From Collybiopsis luxurians FD-317 M1 (lineage: Eukaryota; Basidiomycota; Agaricomycetes; Agaricales; Omphalotaceae), in assembly GCA_000827265.1 (NCBI GenBank), contig KN834752.1, forward strand, positions 620,001 through 684,000: DNA of 64,000 nt, written 5' to 3'. The position numbers and the translations under genes are program-made. Shown piece after piece: positions 46,011-58,651 of this stretch. Below the pieces are notes generated by a model that made no database searches, was not told where the DNA came from, and was given only the letters and a program-made list of their open reading frames with translations. Within the stretch, counting starts at the first letter, position 1. Each line of letters begins with the position of its first letter.

Positions 46011-49000
46011 TTACCTCCCGACCTTCGTTTTTTTGGTGGTCGAAAATCTACTCAGGAGCTTCTTCGCTTGCTGATATTCCATATCTTCATCACTCGAATC
46101 AACCCACATGTCTTGCCCTCGACTCTGACTATGTTCACCAACTGAACCATCTGTATCCGAGCCACTAATTTGTGAATCAACTTCACCAGATGATCTACTG
46201 TCATTAGTATACCGCTGCCAGTGAGATCCATCTTCCTCATCGTCATCCTCAATCGCGGGTGGAGTCACGGAAAACGTCGGTTGAAGAGATACCCTTACAC
46301 TTTTTCGCCTTCTAGGGGGCGTGGTAGGGGTAGAGGATGTATCAGCTGTATTCGTCAAGGTGCGAGGCGTCTCGGTAGATGCAGTAGAAGCAGATACATC
46401 AGACCCAGAGCCTCCAGCGTGTGAGGTCTGATCTTGAGGAGCGTTCCCATTTGCAAGAGTTACTTGTGAGACCAGTGGTGACCGATATTCGCTGTGTTTG
46501 TCGTGAGGAGGGGGTGTGGGCGCTCTTGACCCTTCACCCGTCTCAGTCTCTTCGCCACTGTCCTCCACCGTATGTTCAGCGGCCCCCTCCTCTTCCTCTG
46601 CAAACACTTCATGCCCAGTCTCATACGAGGAGATAGAGGCCGCATCTGATAGGTCGGAGTCGGAGTCGGAGTCGGAGCCGGAGCCGGACGCCTTGACGCC
46701 TTGATTAGGTGAAGCAGTACTGTTAGCTCTGTCCTTGTCCTTGTAATCTCCGTTAGGCACTTTTGTGACCGGAGACGCTGTTCTGGCAGGGAGTTGGTGA
46801 AGACTGGAGGATCCAGGCGGAAGCATAGGCGAAGGCGTCCGACTAGGGTTCTTTAACGCACTTCTCAAAGGCAGTAACACTTGGCCTGAACCGGGCTTCA
46901 AGGGTGTCTGCACGGAGGCGGGGACACGAGTCACCACTGGAACAGCGGCCAATACGGGTGTAGGCTCAGAAGACGTGGAGGCAGCAAGATTTGAATGCGC
47001 TTGATGGTCAGTATGAGCCCTAACCTCGCTGCGCTGCAGCTCTTTATCCATCTGCTCTCTCAAACCCTCTAAATCAATACTTTTCGGTGCTTTGACGACC
47101 TCCACCAGTGGAAGTAACCCTACTGGTTTCACCGTCCCGCCAATGCTTTTCCCTACCAATGCTTTCGATGTCAACGTCGACGCCAAATTGGTGGAACTTC
47201 CGCCGGTTGTTCCCTGTTTGCTCCATGCCTCCCGATTAGCTTTCGCCACATCTTCCACGATGGACATCAAGCTAACACTCCCCTCGCCCGAAGTCAATGA
47301 TCCAGCAGTACCGATGGAAACTGGAGAACTCGCCCGACGTTGATTCTTAGTCGTCGAAGTCGGTATTGCGGTGGCCTGGATGGAAGGAGATGGAGAGGCG
47401 ATGTTGTTAGGCGTGAGTGTGGAAGAGGACGACGAAGGTGAGACGAAGGTAGACGAAGAACTGCTATCAATGCTTCCTGCTCGAGCTTTATGATTCTGAG
47501 TGGATTGTATCTGGCTACTAGCTCGAGCAAGAGTGGAAGACGGTGGTGAGGAAGCGGCGTGCAAGCTCATGACCCGACCTGGAGCACCGCCGCTACGTCT
47601 GACTGACCCAGATGGGGCACCCGCTGCGCTCTTGATAGAAGAATTTCTAGAGACCGAAACTGGTGATGCTTCAGAAAGAAGAGCTTTACTCGATGCCGAA
47701 GGCATAGGAGGCAAGACTAATGCACTTGCCGATGCTGAAGCACCAGTCGATGCTGGCAAAGACCTACGTTTGAACGGCGACTTTTCTCTTTTGACGCTGG
47801 ATTTTTTCGTGAGGGCTTCGCGATCTTCATCCGCATCATGCTGAAGAATGGGTTTATCATCCTGCGCTTGCGTTTCACCGTTTTGTCCTTGATCATCCAG
47901 CCATTCTTCTGCTCTCGATCTTCGCCTGCGAGTCTTCCCATTCACGCTCAAATCACCGTAATCCAAGCTCGCGCTTCGTCTTCGTCTCTTCAATTCGCTG
48001 TCGGCTATATCACTGGACGCAGTCCTTCCTCTCGGACCAACTCCAGGACCTGACTTCTTGAGCTTCTTGCCAGTATTAATGGCCTTTTCTGAGGGATGAA
48101 TATCACTGATTGTCCGACTTCGGGGAATAGTCGATAGATCTGACATCGGCCCATTCACGCCCGAATCGACGAGAGAGCTGGGATATACCATATTGGATAC
48201 ACGCGGAAAAGCGGCAGGAGAAGACATAACACTGTCATTCCCATCTTCGTCGTCGCTGAAAATATTTCCTGAGCCCTTCTTCTTATTCCTCCCAAGTAGG
48301 CCGACTCGAGTTTTTTTACCCCCTCCTCGCGGCTGCTGGAAATTGTCCAAACTGTTGTCATCGGTAAGTGTGCCAGGACTCATGGCCGAAGTATCGGAAA
48401 TATGATCTTCACGATCTCGGTCACTCGATGTCTTCCCATGACGGGTGAAGAGCCCCCTCAGACTACCAAAGAAGCCACTCCCTGAACCTGAAGCAAAAGA
48501 TGAAGATGTGCTCATAGTCATATTTCTTCCTTTTGATTTTCCACCGGCTTTGCTCAATGAAGAACTAGAGTGACTGGAGGTTTTTGGTTTCTGAGGAGAG
48601 AACCGTGGGTTTTCGACGACTCGGGTGTCTGAGGGAAGGTGATCCCCCTCCGAGTCATCATCGCTACTCTCGCCAGCTTCTGGCCGCGGCTGTGAAGCCA
48701 GGTCTTCCTCCGTAATTCGGCGGGGAAGGACATGTCTCCGAGTGATGGTCGCATCTGTATCGGGGATAACTGCAGAAGCGGCTGTATCCGCTGTGGGCAT
48801 TGTAAGATCGTCTATAGAGTGTGCAGGAGGTAAATGAAACGATGTGAGATCCCCGTGCGCCTGTGACGAATTGGTTGGGGTTGATGATGGCGAAGGACGC
48901 GAGGCTGCCTCAAGGTTGGAATAAATATGAGCCACTGGAGAAATTGGTGGGGGACTACCTATAACGACACCGATTTGAGAAGCGGATTGAGAAGGAGCAA

Positions 49001-50009
49001 TGGACGACAAGTCGGAGGAAGGACGATCAAACTCGGTAGCAGGAGGTTTAGCATGAACGGGGACAGGAGAGTGGAGTACCGGAAGAGGCTTATTCGACAC
49101 CGCCGGCGAAGAAGAACGGACTGTTTCTTTATCTTAGTTTATAGGATAAGATGTACGAATGCAGCTTGTACTAACCTTGGTCTCCTAGCTGTAATCCGAG
49201 CACAACTTCAACTTCTTTGCCTACTTCAGTCCAATGCCACCCGCATTGACCAAGAGCCCGGAACCGAACTCGAAGGCCGTCACGGATAGCCGAAGAACGT
49301 TTTGTTTCTAATTCGAGCTCTTTCTTTGCCAAATGTGCCTCACAGGCCTGCAGCTCTGCCTGCGCTGCTTGCATCTTTTTATTCGCCGACGTAGATCCAG
49401 GAGCTAAACTCGCAAAGAAGGAAGTTGATGCATAAGTAGTAGAAGGGTCTTCATTTGACTTGAAAGAAAGTGTAGAGGAAGAATCAGGCGTTGAGGGAAA
49501 TGAGAACGACTCTCGATTATTAGAGGGTTTCGGAATTGATTTCGAGGCTTTTAAAAGGCGAGTGACACTACAAGAAATTAGCAGATGCATATTAGAATAT
49601 CCAAAACTTACAGAATCTCCCTGTCTCGCATAACATTTCCTACTTCATCCTCTAAATCCTTTAATTCCTTCAGATACCTCGACCATTCATCCACCGCGGC
49701 TGCGTAAGTTCTGAACGCATTGTCTGCATTCGAAAGCGAACTGGCGATAGAAAGTATAACCTGTGAAGCTGGAGGGGGTGAAGAAGCGGCATATGCGGTC
49801 AACGAGTTGAAGGAGGCATGTGAGATGTCAAGTAAAGAATAAAGCTGTTTTGTGTACTCTTTTTCGTGTGAGATGAGATTGGCCAGCAGGCGAGAATCTG
49901 CCGACCTGTGAACCATAGGCTGGCCCTTGAAGGTGGAAGGAAGCAAGATGCAAGCTGAACCCCCGTCGATCCCGTGTTCTGACTTTCCTAATTTGGACAA
50001 TGTCGGCAT
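46011..50009 (-). CDS. I-BAR (IMD)-like domain protein with long disordered tail, Ivy1-like
   Basis: Three exons: about 49614-50009, 49189-49575 and 46011-49133, joined in exact phase (EILVTRLLK, then DQVRSSSPAV). Residues 1-260 are helical: SHEKEYTKQLYSLLDISHAS, RTYAAAVDEWSRYLKELK, KKMQAAQAELQACEAHLAKK, and GQCGWHWTEVGKEVEVVL. This pattern resembles the fungal I-BAR/Ivy1 family, which senses curved, phosphoinositide-rich membranes (vacuole/endosome). The remaining roughly 1,040 residues are disordered: serine/proline-rich, with KRRRRSASLDYGDLS, a six-base tandem encoding alternating Ser-Asp, and a final QQAKKLLSRFSTTKK. The stop is preceded by GGGAGGTAAGTT, a donor-like sequence, but no continuation exon fits. 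Domain identity is moderate. Confidence 0.55.
46664..46693. repeat. Hexanucleotide-type repeat (SDSD-coding)
   Basis: Consecutive gtcgga/gccgga units encode alternating serine-aspartate in the I-BAR-like protein tail. A simple coding repeat, expected to vary in length among strains. Confidence 0.6.
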
Positions 50010-51238
50010 GCTTGAATTTTACTGACTATTTTCGATACATGCATTTTATGTGCAGCAGGCTACCATCATACAGGAATCCACTCCAATCCCGAGCGGCGAG
50101 TTCGCCTCTTCTTCAGTGAGGATCGGCTACTCGGAAGCGAAATGTGTTTCGCTTACAAGTTGCTTACAAAAATGCTTTTACAGCGCAGAAATTAGCAACG
50201 AACTAGACCACTCAGAGCGAGCAGTATGGGATGCCTGGGACCTTTTTTATTCAAAGGACTGAGCAGATTATGAGCACAATGCAAGATTCCAAGGCATAGA
50301 GTATAGAGCGGTTCACTTCCTAATCTGTCAGCGCGAATAGATACTTTACTCCACATCGTGATGTTGCGCCTGAACGTTTGCTGAAAACGAAACGTCGTAT
50401 TTCATGCCCATCAGGCCTGACTTTTCAACTATTGTTCGGAATTTGGATGTAAGGATGTGTCCAGAAGAACATTGGTGAACTCACAACTTCCCTCTTCGAG
50501 TTAAACAAATACAGCTTTGACAATTGCCTGATCTAGAACACAACTTGAAGAGAAAAAAAAAAAGAGAAGTTGTATTCAATAATTCGCTAAAGCTACATCG
50601 TAGATACAAAATAGTTATTGTTTATGGGAAAGAGATCGGAGATTGAAAGAGGCAAAAAGATTATCACCACTACATCGAGGGGGGTCGAAAGCAAGAGCGA
50701 TAGCACAAAAAATCCAGAAATATTATGTACGCAATCCGTCCTTGAACTAAGCAGTGAGAGGAACAGTCAAACTAAAGCCAGGCTTTGACAGAGTGGTAGC
50801 GAGAGAGAGACAGAGACAGAGACAGAGAGAAAGAGAACACGACTGCAATAAAATAATGTTGAATGTATGATAAACGAAAGTGCAAATGAAGAAACAAGGA
50901 CAAGAAGAAAAGCATCAAGAACTTGGAGTACAAGCAGTGCCAGGTCAAAAGTCTCAAAGTTGAACAGATCGAATAAATCAAATGTGAGCGAAACCAAAAG
51001 CCCAACACACGCAGAAAGCCCAATGAAAAAATGGTTCTTGAGAAATACAGTTGCTGCAGCAAAAGAGAGTATGTCGGCATCTATAGACAGGAGGGTAGCA
51101 CATCTAATGATGTTCAGTACCCGAGCAACGCGAAAACCAACCAAGGCAGAACCACGTCGAGCTAACATCTTGGCAGGTAATCGGGCGGGACATGCTATAG
51201 GTTACTTCTAAATTGCATGAACAGTCAATTCCGCGGAC
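50010..51238. other. Intergenic region
   Basis: 1.2 kb between the I-BAR-like start and the phosphodiesterase stop (both minus). Includes a GA-rich microsatellite at 50801-50836 (gagagagagacagagacag and relatives). No gene supported. Confidence 0.45.
50801..50836. repeat. GA-rich microsatellite
   Basis: Short gaga/cagaga alternating stretch. It produces long leucine-rich open frames on the opposite strand, which are not genes. Confidence 0.7.
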
Positions 51239-53824
51239 TTAGATTGCTTGGATTTCCTTGATATGTGGATGGGGCTCGGCAACGACAATCGTAGAATGAT
51301 GTAGATTCCTGGCCGATTTAGGCGTAGTCATCACCGTTGGTGACTCTGGAGAATCTGGCGCGGAAGAATTGCGGGTAATGGGTGAGACAAGCCGCAACTG
51401 CTGCTGCTGAGCTAGGCCAAGGGAAGCGGGGCTAGTCAAGGGAGGAGGGGATACCGACGAATCACCGTCTAAAAGTGGGCTAGCACCAACACCGAGATAT
51501 CCATTCTCAGACGTCATCGATGTGCCATCCATAGTCTTGCTTGCGAAAAAATATTCCCCTGGAGCGCCCCAGGACTTACGGTTCAGCATGGATCTTTGCT
51601 TCCTTAGCATTGGTCGGGCACTATCTGCTGCTGCTCGAAGCCCAGCGTGAGGATCATGCATGTGCGTGGGGGCGAAGTTGTGAGAGTGAGAGCCATTCTT
51701 ATTTCCATCCATGCTATTGGCACTCGAACGAGAGTAACTTGCAGACTGCCGGATACTATCAGCTTCACCAATCATTGCAAGTCGTTGTTCGTCGACGCTC
51801 GAATTATCACACTCATCACCGCACCCAGTGGTTCGATAAGAGCTTGCTGCACCATGACTCGCGCTGCCAATACTGATCCAATCAGCAACAGACATGTATT
51901 CCGAACCACCAGAGGCGGAAGAAGGCAGACTTTCGCACGGAGAGGTAGGAGGAGACATCGAGAGAGAAGCTGAGGATGAAGTCGACATGGTTCGAATGCC
52001 AGTCTTTGCATTGTACTCGTAAGACTCTTCGGAGCGAGGATGGAGGGAGGAAAGGCCGGTTAATGGCGGTGATAGCAATTTTTGCTTTTGTTCGAAACTC
52101 GCAGACATTGGCCAGACAAGAGTGGCGGTGGTGGCAGTGGAGGTGGAGCTTCGGGGTGGAGGGAGTTGAGAAATACCGTCCACTTCCTCGCTGCGCTCCT
52201 GTTTGCTCTCTGTGTCGCTGGTAATAACTTGGTTATTCTCGCTTTCTATTTGCAAACGGTTGGCATGAGACAAATTGCGGTATGGATGATGCTTTGGTAA
52301 TGCAAGGGGGAATGCCGTTAGGTAGTCGTCTCGTTTTCGCGAAAAGGAGGAAGTCGATGAAGCGAACGATAGTGATGAAGGTGCTCGTGGGGAGTTCTCC
52401 TGCTCATGTATTGTTTTTCCTGAAGTAGTCGTGAGCGTTACTCGACGATTCTCCCAAATCTTGAGGTTGTCCTTGCACTGGTCCAAGCGAACTTGTAATT
52501 CTGTAGAATTCCATTTGTATCTCATCAACGACGGAGAGTATGTAGGGCTCACCTGGTATGGCCTCAACCATCAGCTCCAGTAGCGGTTTCGCAAAGGTAT
52601 TTATGAAGAACACCTGGCCGCTCGCTTCAGTGAGAGGATCGTCGGAACATTGTACTGTGCACGGCAAATCCATAAACTTTTCAAGCATTGCCTGTGATGT
52701 CCATTCGCCCATCAAAGCCGCTGCCCAGTGTTGTGACACATTGTAGGGCCGGAACTAGAAACTAGTTAAAACACATCAACAAAATCCGTTAACGTTAACT
52801 TACTGGATTACTGATATCCGCACACTTCAGTAAACCTTGGCATAGTAAAACCTGGCATTTCCAAAGCCGACCTTCCCCTACGACATATCCATCATCCACC
52901 AAACCCTTAAAGTTGCTCATAAACGTCGCATGCACGCTCATATCCGTCGCCAAGACTGTTTCCGATAATAACTTCTTCATACTCTGGGAGTTTCCGTTGT
53001 GGTTGTCCAACAACGGACCCAGCCCGTAATGCCGCATGACCCTCAACAGTAGGCTACAATGCATTTGTTCCAAAGCAGACTTTCCGTCGTAAACTATGGA
53101 CAGCGGAGTCTCTGCATTCTTCATGAAAACGTTTGTAAAACCTGGATGTGCAACATCGTGTCCGATAGCTGCGATATAGACGACGAAAAGTTCCTTGAGG
53201 CCTAAGCAGGTGATTAATGGGCCAGAGTCGAACTTGTGTCTCGAGGACCAAGTGAGTTCAGGGTCCTCATCCAGAAGAATGGATACGGGCGGGACCATGC
53301 CAGCTGACCGTAAAAAGATGTAAGAGCATTGGAGAACGTCAAGGGCATGTTCAAAATTGTGATAAGTATTTTCCCAGCGATATATTCGACGAAGATGATG
53401 GATTAGAGGGTAAATTTGGTCCTCTGAGCAGCGGAATTTACGGTGAGAGAAAATCACACGGAGGTAGGAATGAATAGCGACATACTGAGAGAGATACCCA
53501 AGCAATCTTGCATATTTTCAATACGGAAAAGAGCTTCGAATAGCATCATAGTACACGCCAGAACTTCTTCGTCTGGTAGATTGTGAGGTTCGAAACCCCA
53601 GCTGTCGAGTGAGTGGATAAGTCGAATCCGGGTTTCAGTCGGAAGGTCTGTTGGAGCACTGAAGATGGAATTGGTCGAACTGGGGGGCTTGACAAAACAA
53701 AAAGGGCTTACAACTCGGTATCCCGCTCGTTAACAGCATTCAGAGTTTCGCTGTACATATCGGTCAAGAGTTCGGCAAACCGAGTCCTGAGTGCACTGAT
53801 CAGGATGAAGTGGCAAAGCTGCAT
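51239..53824 (-). CDS. 3',5'-cyclic-nucleotide phosphodiesterase (PDE class I, HD-type)
   Basis: Catalyses hydrolysis of cAMP to AMP. The HD-type metal site is clear: YHNFEHALDVLQC gives the first histidines, and AAIGHDVAHPGFTN supplies the HD pair. FKGLVDDGYVVGEGRLWKCQ, LLCQGLLKCADISNP and RPYNVSQHWAAALMGEWTSQ are also family signatures. The catalytic part spans about residues 90-440, then about 440 residues of serine/proline-rich, disordered C-terminus follow with no domain (ending PHPHIKEIQAI). Most introns join in exact phase, for example SLK|DQIYP and NPF|RPYN. The start used here (MQLCHFILISALRTRF, 53822-53824) is the first ATG in the correct frame. A better-looking leader (ATG at 53938, MKHTRPRSADLGGLH) is in another frame and cannot be spliced in. 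The PDE frame itself is open only back to a TAG at about 53903. Confidence 0.88.
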
Positions 53825-54537
53825 GGAAAACGACGCACTGCATTTCACCAGAATATCCTAGCCATCCCTGTCCAAGACCGCTGCCCTCCGTAGCGAGATG
53901 GAGACCGCCCAGATCAGCACTGCGTGGACGAGTATGCTTCATGAGAATTGGGGGGTAAAGGAAGGAGGGAATGGGAAGGCTGATAGCGGTTGGAATGGAA
54001 TGAATAGGGTATTGGTGGATATGATAATACAGAAGGAAAGAAAAAAAAAAGTACAAGGCAAAGAAAGAACAGGGAAGGACGATCTCGGGGTCGTGTGTAA
54101 AAAGTTGTTGATGATGGGATCGTGGCTCTCGCGTGGACTGCAATGAATTCAAAAAAAGACACGCGACCGATGTCCTCGGCCAATTTCCCCGAATACTCCA
54201 TCGATAGATTATGACCACCAGCTATCTACATACGCATCATGATTTCAATCTCTATGTCTCTACGCTCAGCGTCGTGTACATCCTCAGCGGAGTCACCAAG
54301 GCTATATCAGTTTGCCGACCGTTTCGAAGAACGCGGTGCGCTCATAATTCTCAGCCGACCTTGTTTCGCTTCCGATTCATCACTCCGGCTCTGAATGTGC
54401 TCCGTACACTTACGGCCGCACAAAATGACGAGATGGTAGTCAGAAGCTGTATTGATATCGTGCGAATCAACGGGTGCCGAGAAAGCTCGTATCAAGTCTC
54501 GCAGCAACGCGTATTGGAAAAATCCATGCAAGCTAGT

Positions 54538-57500
54538 CTACCATGGGGACCGCATTCCATGTCCTCCACCGAGAGACCCGCCTTCGGTCAACTAACATGA
54601 AAGAAACGTTAGATGTTGCACCTTGTTATGTATGCGGCCTCAACTCACCACACTCGATATTTGCTTATGTACCACAGTTAAATCTGCGGGAAAAGCCGAT
54701 CAGTCACTCAGGGTAAAGACCATGAAGCGAAGGGCCAACCCACAGTCTAAATAGCTCATCGTCCCATTATTCTGATCCTCGACCAACATATCGCTAAATT
54801 CAATCTCCGCAGCATCCAAATTCTGCCTAGCAATAAAAAACTTAGCCATTCTACCTCCACGTTCGGCATTTCGCGCCGAGATTATATTCCGAACTTGCTG
54901 AGAGAAGCGAGTTTGAAGATGGGGCAGCTTGACCTAATCATAAAAAAAAAGAAATTTTCATCGTGAGTAATTGAATGAAAGAGATCTTACCATATGAGGA
55001 TCCAAATTCAAGATATCCTCTGTCCCGAAAAGATCATCCAGCAATTGCGGTGAAATACTGGAGCCAATCCATAATATCATTGTCTCTTCGTTGTCCACAA
55101 GATATAGTCCGTTCGCTAACATCCACTGATGGCTGGCCCTCATAGCAGACGGCAATTCTATTTTTGCTGCTTGAGGGATCAACACCCCATCTGGATCAGG
55201 TGCTGCTGATGGTATGGCCTGGGGCAACGCAATCGCATCGTCCAGATCGTGCAAAGCCAAAAGCCGAGGGTACAAATGCTGAATGGTCGACCGGACACTC
55301 ATCGAAAGCAGGCGATGCACGGAATAGTTACGGACATCGGAGGATATGTTGCGAGCTAAAAATAAGAGATGGGAAGTCGCCTTTAGGTTCAAGGAATAAA
55401 GATGTACCTTTCAATGGCTTGGATTTAAGCAGTCCCAACGTATATGACGGAAGAGCCTTGAACGTCTCCGGAATCAGAAGCTACTAGAAGCATTCAGACC
55501 TGGGTGATTCACGAGGCCGGCATTCAACTTTCACCTGTGTTGGCCTCGAAGCAGCCGCACATTTTTGTCTATAGCCCAATAGGACCGCAGAACAATTCTC
55601 AGTCAAGTCGTCTCTTATGAAAGACATCTTTTGTGAAGATATAGTTGACACAGCTGAAACGAGTCGAAAGGAGACGATTTGAGCGACGGACAAGCAAAAG
55701 CGGATGACACCCACCTTTCCTCGCCAAGTAAGCCGTACACGTATCCACATCTGCATAGTGAAATACATTGCCCGCCAACTCCACAATTTGGAGAGCTAAA
55801 TTCACCAGCCGTACCCTTCTTTGCCCTTCTATGGATGTATAGAGCACCGCGCATTGTAAATACGCGTATTCTCGCGGACTCAAACCCGATCCGGTTAAGC
55901 CTGTAGCTGTATGTGCTAGAGAGACGCAGAATGACTTGTCCGCGTCTAAGACGCCAAAAGCCATGTCGGTAGGTGTTTGTAGGTGGAAGTTACCATGCTG
56001 GTCTGTTATTCGAAGGCCTATAAGAAGGAAAATGATAAATTGAGTATTCACCATAATTTCAACCAATAACGTACCTTTTGAACATCTCACCTTCGCCATA
56101 CAATCATAACCCATTGGGCGCTTCATCAGCCGTCGCATTTGTGATTCAAGCACTGGGCCATCCCGCTGCAGGTCAAAACGCGGGTGGAAGAAGATATCTC
56201 CGCCAGTCAGCGAAGAGACAGCACCTGTTAAAAATTGAAGCTCGATAAAGGTTGTATTTAAGGAGAAAAATATGCACCCACCAATACTGGCCACATCGAT
56301 AAATTTACTATTTCCCAAAAACATCGAAACTCCAATTCCATCTTCGGCACACTCTTCGCCTATTTGTGTCCATGCTGGGTCGCGAGGTTTGTATAATAAC
56401 TTTTCTTTGTCGGTGTCGAATAATTCCGTTTCATTTGGTTGACCATGGAGAGCACCAATGCCGACAGAGGGCATTGTGCTGAGAAAGGTGATGATGTGAC
56501 CCCCACGATTTGACTACAAGAGAGCCAAAACCTAAGTTGAAGTACCAGAGCAACTAAAGGGGAAGAACTTACTAATGCCGCCTGTCCCGCCCTCACTGCC
56601 GATCCGAACGCAGCCTGGGTGACTGCGTTGTTAACATATCGTTGTGGTAACGCCTGTAACAATGCTTCCAGCGTCGCGCGGTGTTCCCAAGGATCAACAA
56701 AGAGTTCCGACTGAAGCGGAACAAAGACTTCATCTACGTCAGCAATGACTAGAACAGGACTAGGGATTGCGCCTGTCTGGCTGGCAAGGCACATTGAGAA
56801 AGAGAAAATGTCGACACAATCAGAGAGAAAGCGCACCGTGAGATTATAAAACTGCAGCGTACTATCGAAAGTGATGATAGCGACCCGACTGCCGACAGGG
56901 AAACATGAATCGAGCATGACTTGTTCGTCGGTGGCGTCTGGGCCTCCGTACAACATCTTGAGCAGAGTGATGCAGCTGGCATAGAGGAAATTCGACTGGA
57001 CTGCTTCTACAGAGACATCGAGTGCGAAGAAGAAGTTCAGTGGTTGAGGTGGTCGTATTCCAGTAGGGGGTGGTGTAGGAGAAAAATAGGGAGATGTTAT
57101 TCTTGGGGGGTTCGAAGCAAAGTATTCTTCTGGAACGACAAGGTCGACAGTTCCCTTGCACAGCTCAGGGCGATCCATATGATCCAGACGCATTCCATTA
57201 CCGTCGAGGTTGGAAAAGTATTCCGAAGCAACAGGATTTTCGTGTGTACAAAGATTACATTTCCATTTACTTCCTCCGGCTGTCCATACACACCATGGAT
57301 TGACGTAGGCACGGCATTTTTCACATCGAGTAGGACCGGAAGGGCCTGGGTCGACTAGGGGAATCGGCTCGTCTCCTTCGGCTAACGGTTGAAAGATGGC
57401 GGCTAGAGGAATATTGCAATCGGATGCGAGACGCGAGTTGTGAGGAATTCCCCATGTGGTTACGCGAACGAATTTTGGTGAAGAGTTACCTTGAAGAAAT

Positions 57501-57824
57501 TGAATTATTTCGTTCATGATAAACGCGACTCAAATGCGCACCTTGATCCACAGCAACGAAACTGGTAGTAGCCAAAGGTACTACTGTGCCTGGCAGAGTC
57601 ATGTACGTCTGATTCTCCCAGTGAAGACGATCTGCCTCGATACCTTCCGCAGCAGAAGGTACCTGGTTAGGATCGATACGTGGGCGTAGGCCTAGGGGAA
57701 AATGACTGGGTAAAAGTGGAAATTACTTAGAGATAGCGCATACCATACCTTGAATGCCTTTCCCCGCGCTGTGAGGAGGTTGGGGTATGTGTGGGGATTC
57801 ACCAGGATCGCGATGCATGGCCAT
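54538..57824 (-). CDS. SEC24: COPII cargo receptor Sec24
   Basis: COPII coat subunit that binds ER-export signals with Sec23-Sar1. The N-terminus ([20 protein letters not shown] then [14 protein letters not shown]) is followed by [13 protein letters not shown]. The zinc finger has [13 protein letters not shown] and [10 protein letters not shown]. Then come the trunk ([16 protein letters not shown]) and the gelsolin-like C-terminus ([23 protein letters not shown] region). The protein ends in the conserved [19 protein letters not shown], then [10 protein letters not shown]. Start at 57822-57824 lies after an intron-free leader and is followed by an intron in exact phase. Last two introns are GTGGGT/GTGAGT type. 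The stop is at 54538-54540. Neighbours are a secreted glycosidase gene (divergent) and the phosphodiesterase gene, which does not imply a joint role. Confidence 0.94.
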
Positions 57825-58651
57825 TCAAACTAATCTAAAGAAGCATTAGATGTATAAATTTTCTGAAGGGCAGATGAAGAGAAGTACTGAAGCAATTGAG
57901 CGCTGAGCGTGAATTCGCTGGAACCACGTGATTTTCCCCACGCACCCTTGAAGTTTCGAAGCGCAATCTCTTGAATAAGACAGGCGTGAATAAAAAGGTA
58001 CCAAAGAGGCAAGAGAGTAAGTGGAAGAATCAAAGGGGTTTTGGGCTGGGTTTGGCCCGACGCGCGGGTGGGCAACAAACGTGCACTAGAAAGCGGGCAA
58101 AGCCTGGTATGCCTCAGGGTTAAGGCGCCGGAATGGAAAATAAATGGGTGGCTGGGTGGGTGCGAAAGAAGCTGAGCTATGTACGGCGACAAGGGTACGA
58201 TACATAAGTTTTAAGCGCCCGTAGGCGCCTGCATGCCACACTCACTTCTCCCGGAATATTGTGACCATCCCTCATCATTTTACATGCCAGGCTCAAAGCT
58301 TGGTAGTAGATTTGAATTTGACAGAATCAAGCTGCCATTCAACCTTCTCCTAGGAAATGTGGAGATTTTATTTTGAAGGTATCCTATGTAAGTAACTAGA
58401 AGCCAGGAGGCCTCAAGCCGTCGCGTCCATGGCTCCACGCATCAGCTGCTTAGCTGCTCGACTCACAAGATCGCAGATCGGGTGAAAAAGAAAGAAAAAA
58501 AAAAATATATGAAATAACCCTATATGTAGAATTCAAAGCCTTATTCGGCTTCACTTCGATCGAATACTTATATATATCGGTCAGTCTATTTGTTGGTTAC
58601 AGGTCTTTTTCCTTCTCAAATCTCTCTCGTTTCAACCCCACCCTCGTTTTC
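57825..58651. other. Divergent promoter region of SEC24 and GH47
   Basis: About 830 bp. An A-rich tract occurs at 58492-58505. A tatatatat TATA-like box lies at about 58569-58577, some 75 bp before the GH47 ATG, followed by a C/T-rich leader. Confidence 0.5.
58568..58577 (+). promoter_or_regulatory. TATA-like box for the GH47 gene
   Basis: ttatatatat is about 75 nt upstream of the ATG and is followed by a C/T-rich stretch (58600-58650) of the type seen in fungal 5' leaders. Position and sequence support a promoter; no transcription start is shown. Confidence 0.4.

Noticed and set aside
50767..51168. 133-residue leucine/valine/serine-rich minus-strand frame
   Set aside because: Produced by the GA-rich microsatellite and AT-rich intergenic DNA; low complexity.
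53936..53938. Phosphodiesterase start at 53938
   Set aside because: Attractive context, but no donor in its frame reaches the enzyme frame; kept as a finding, not as the annotated start.
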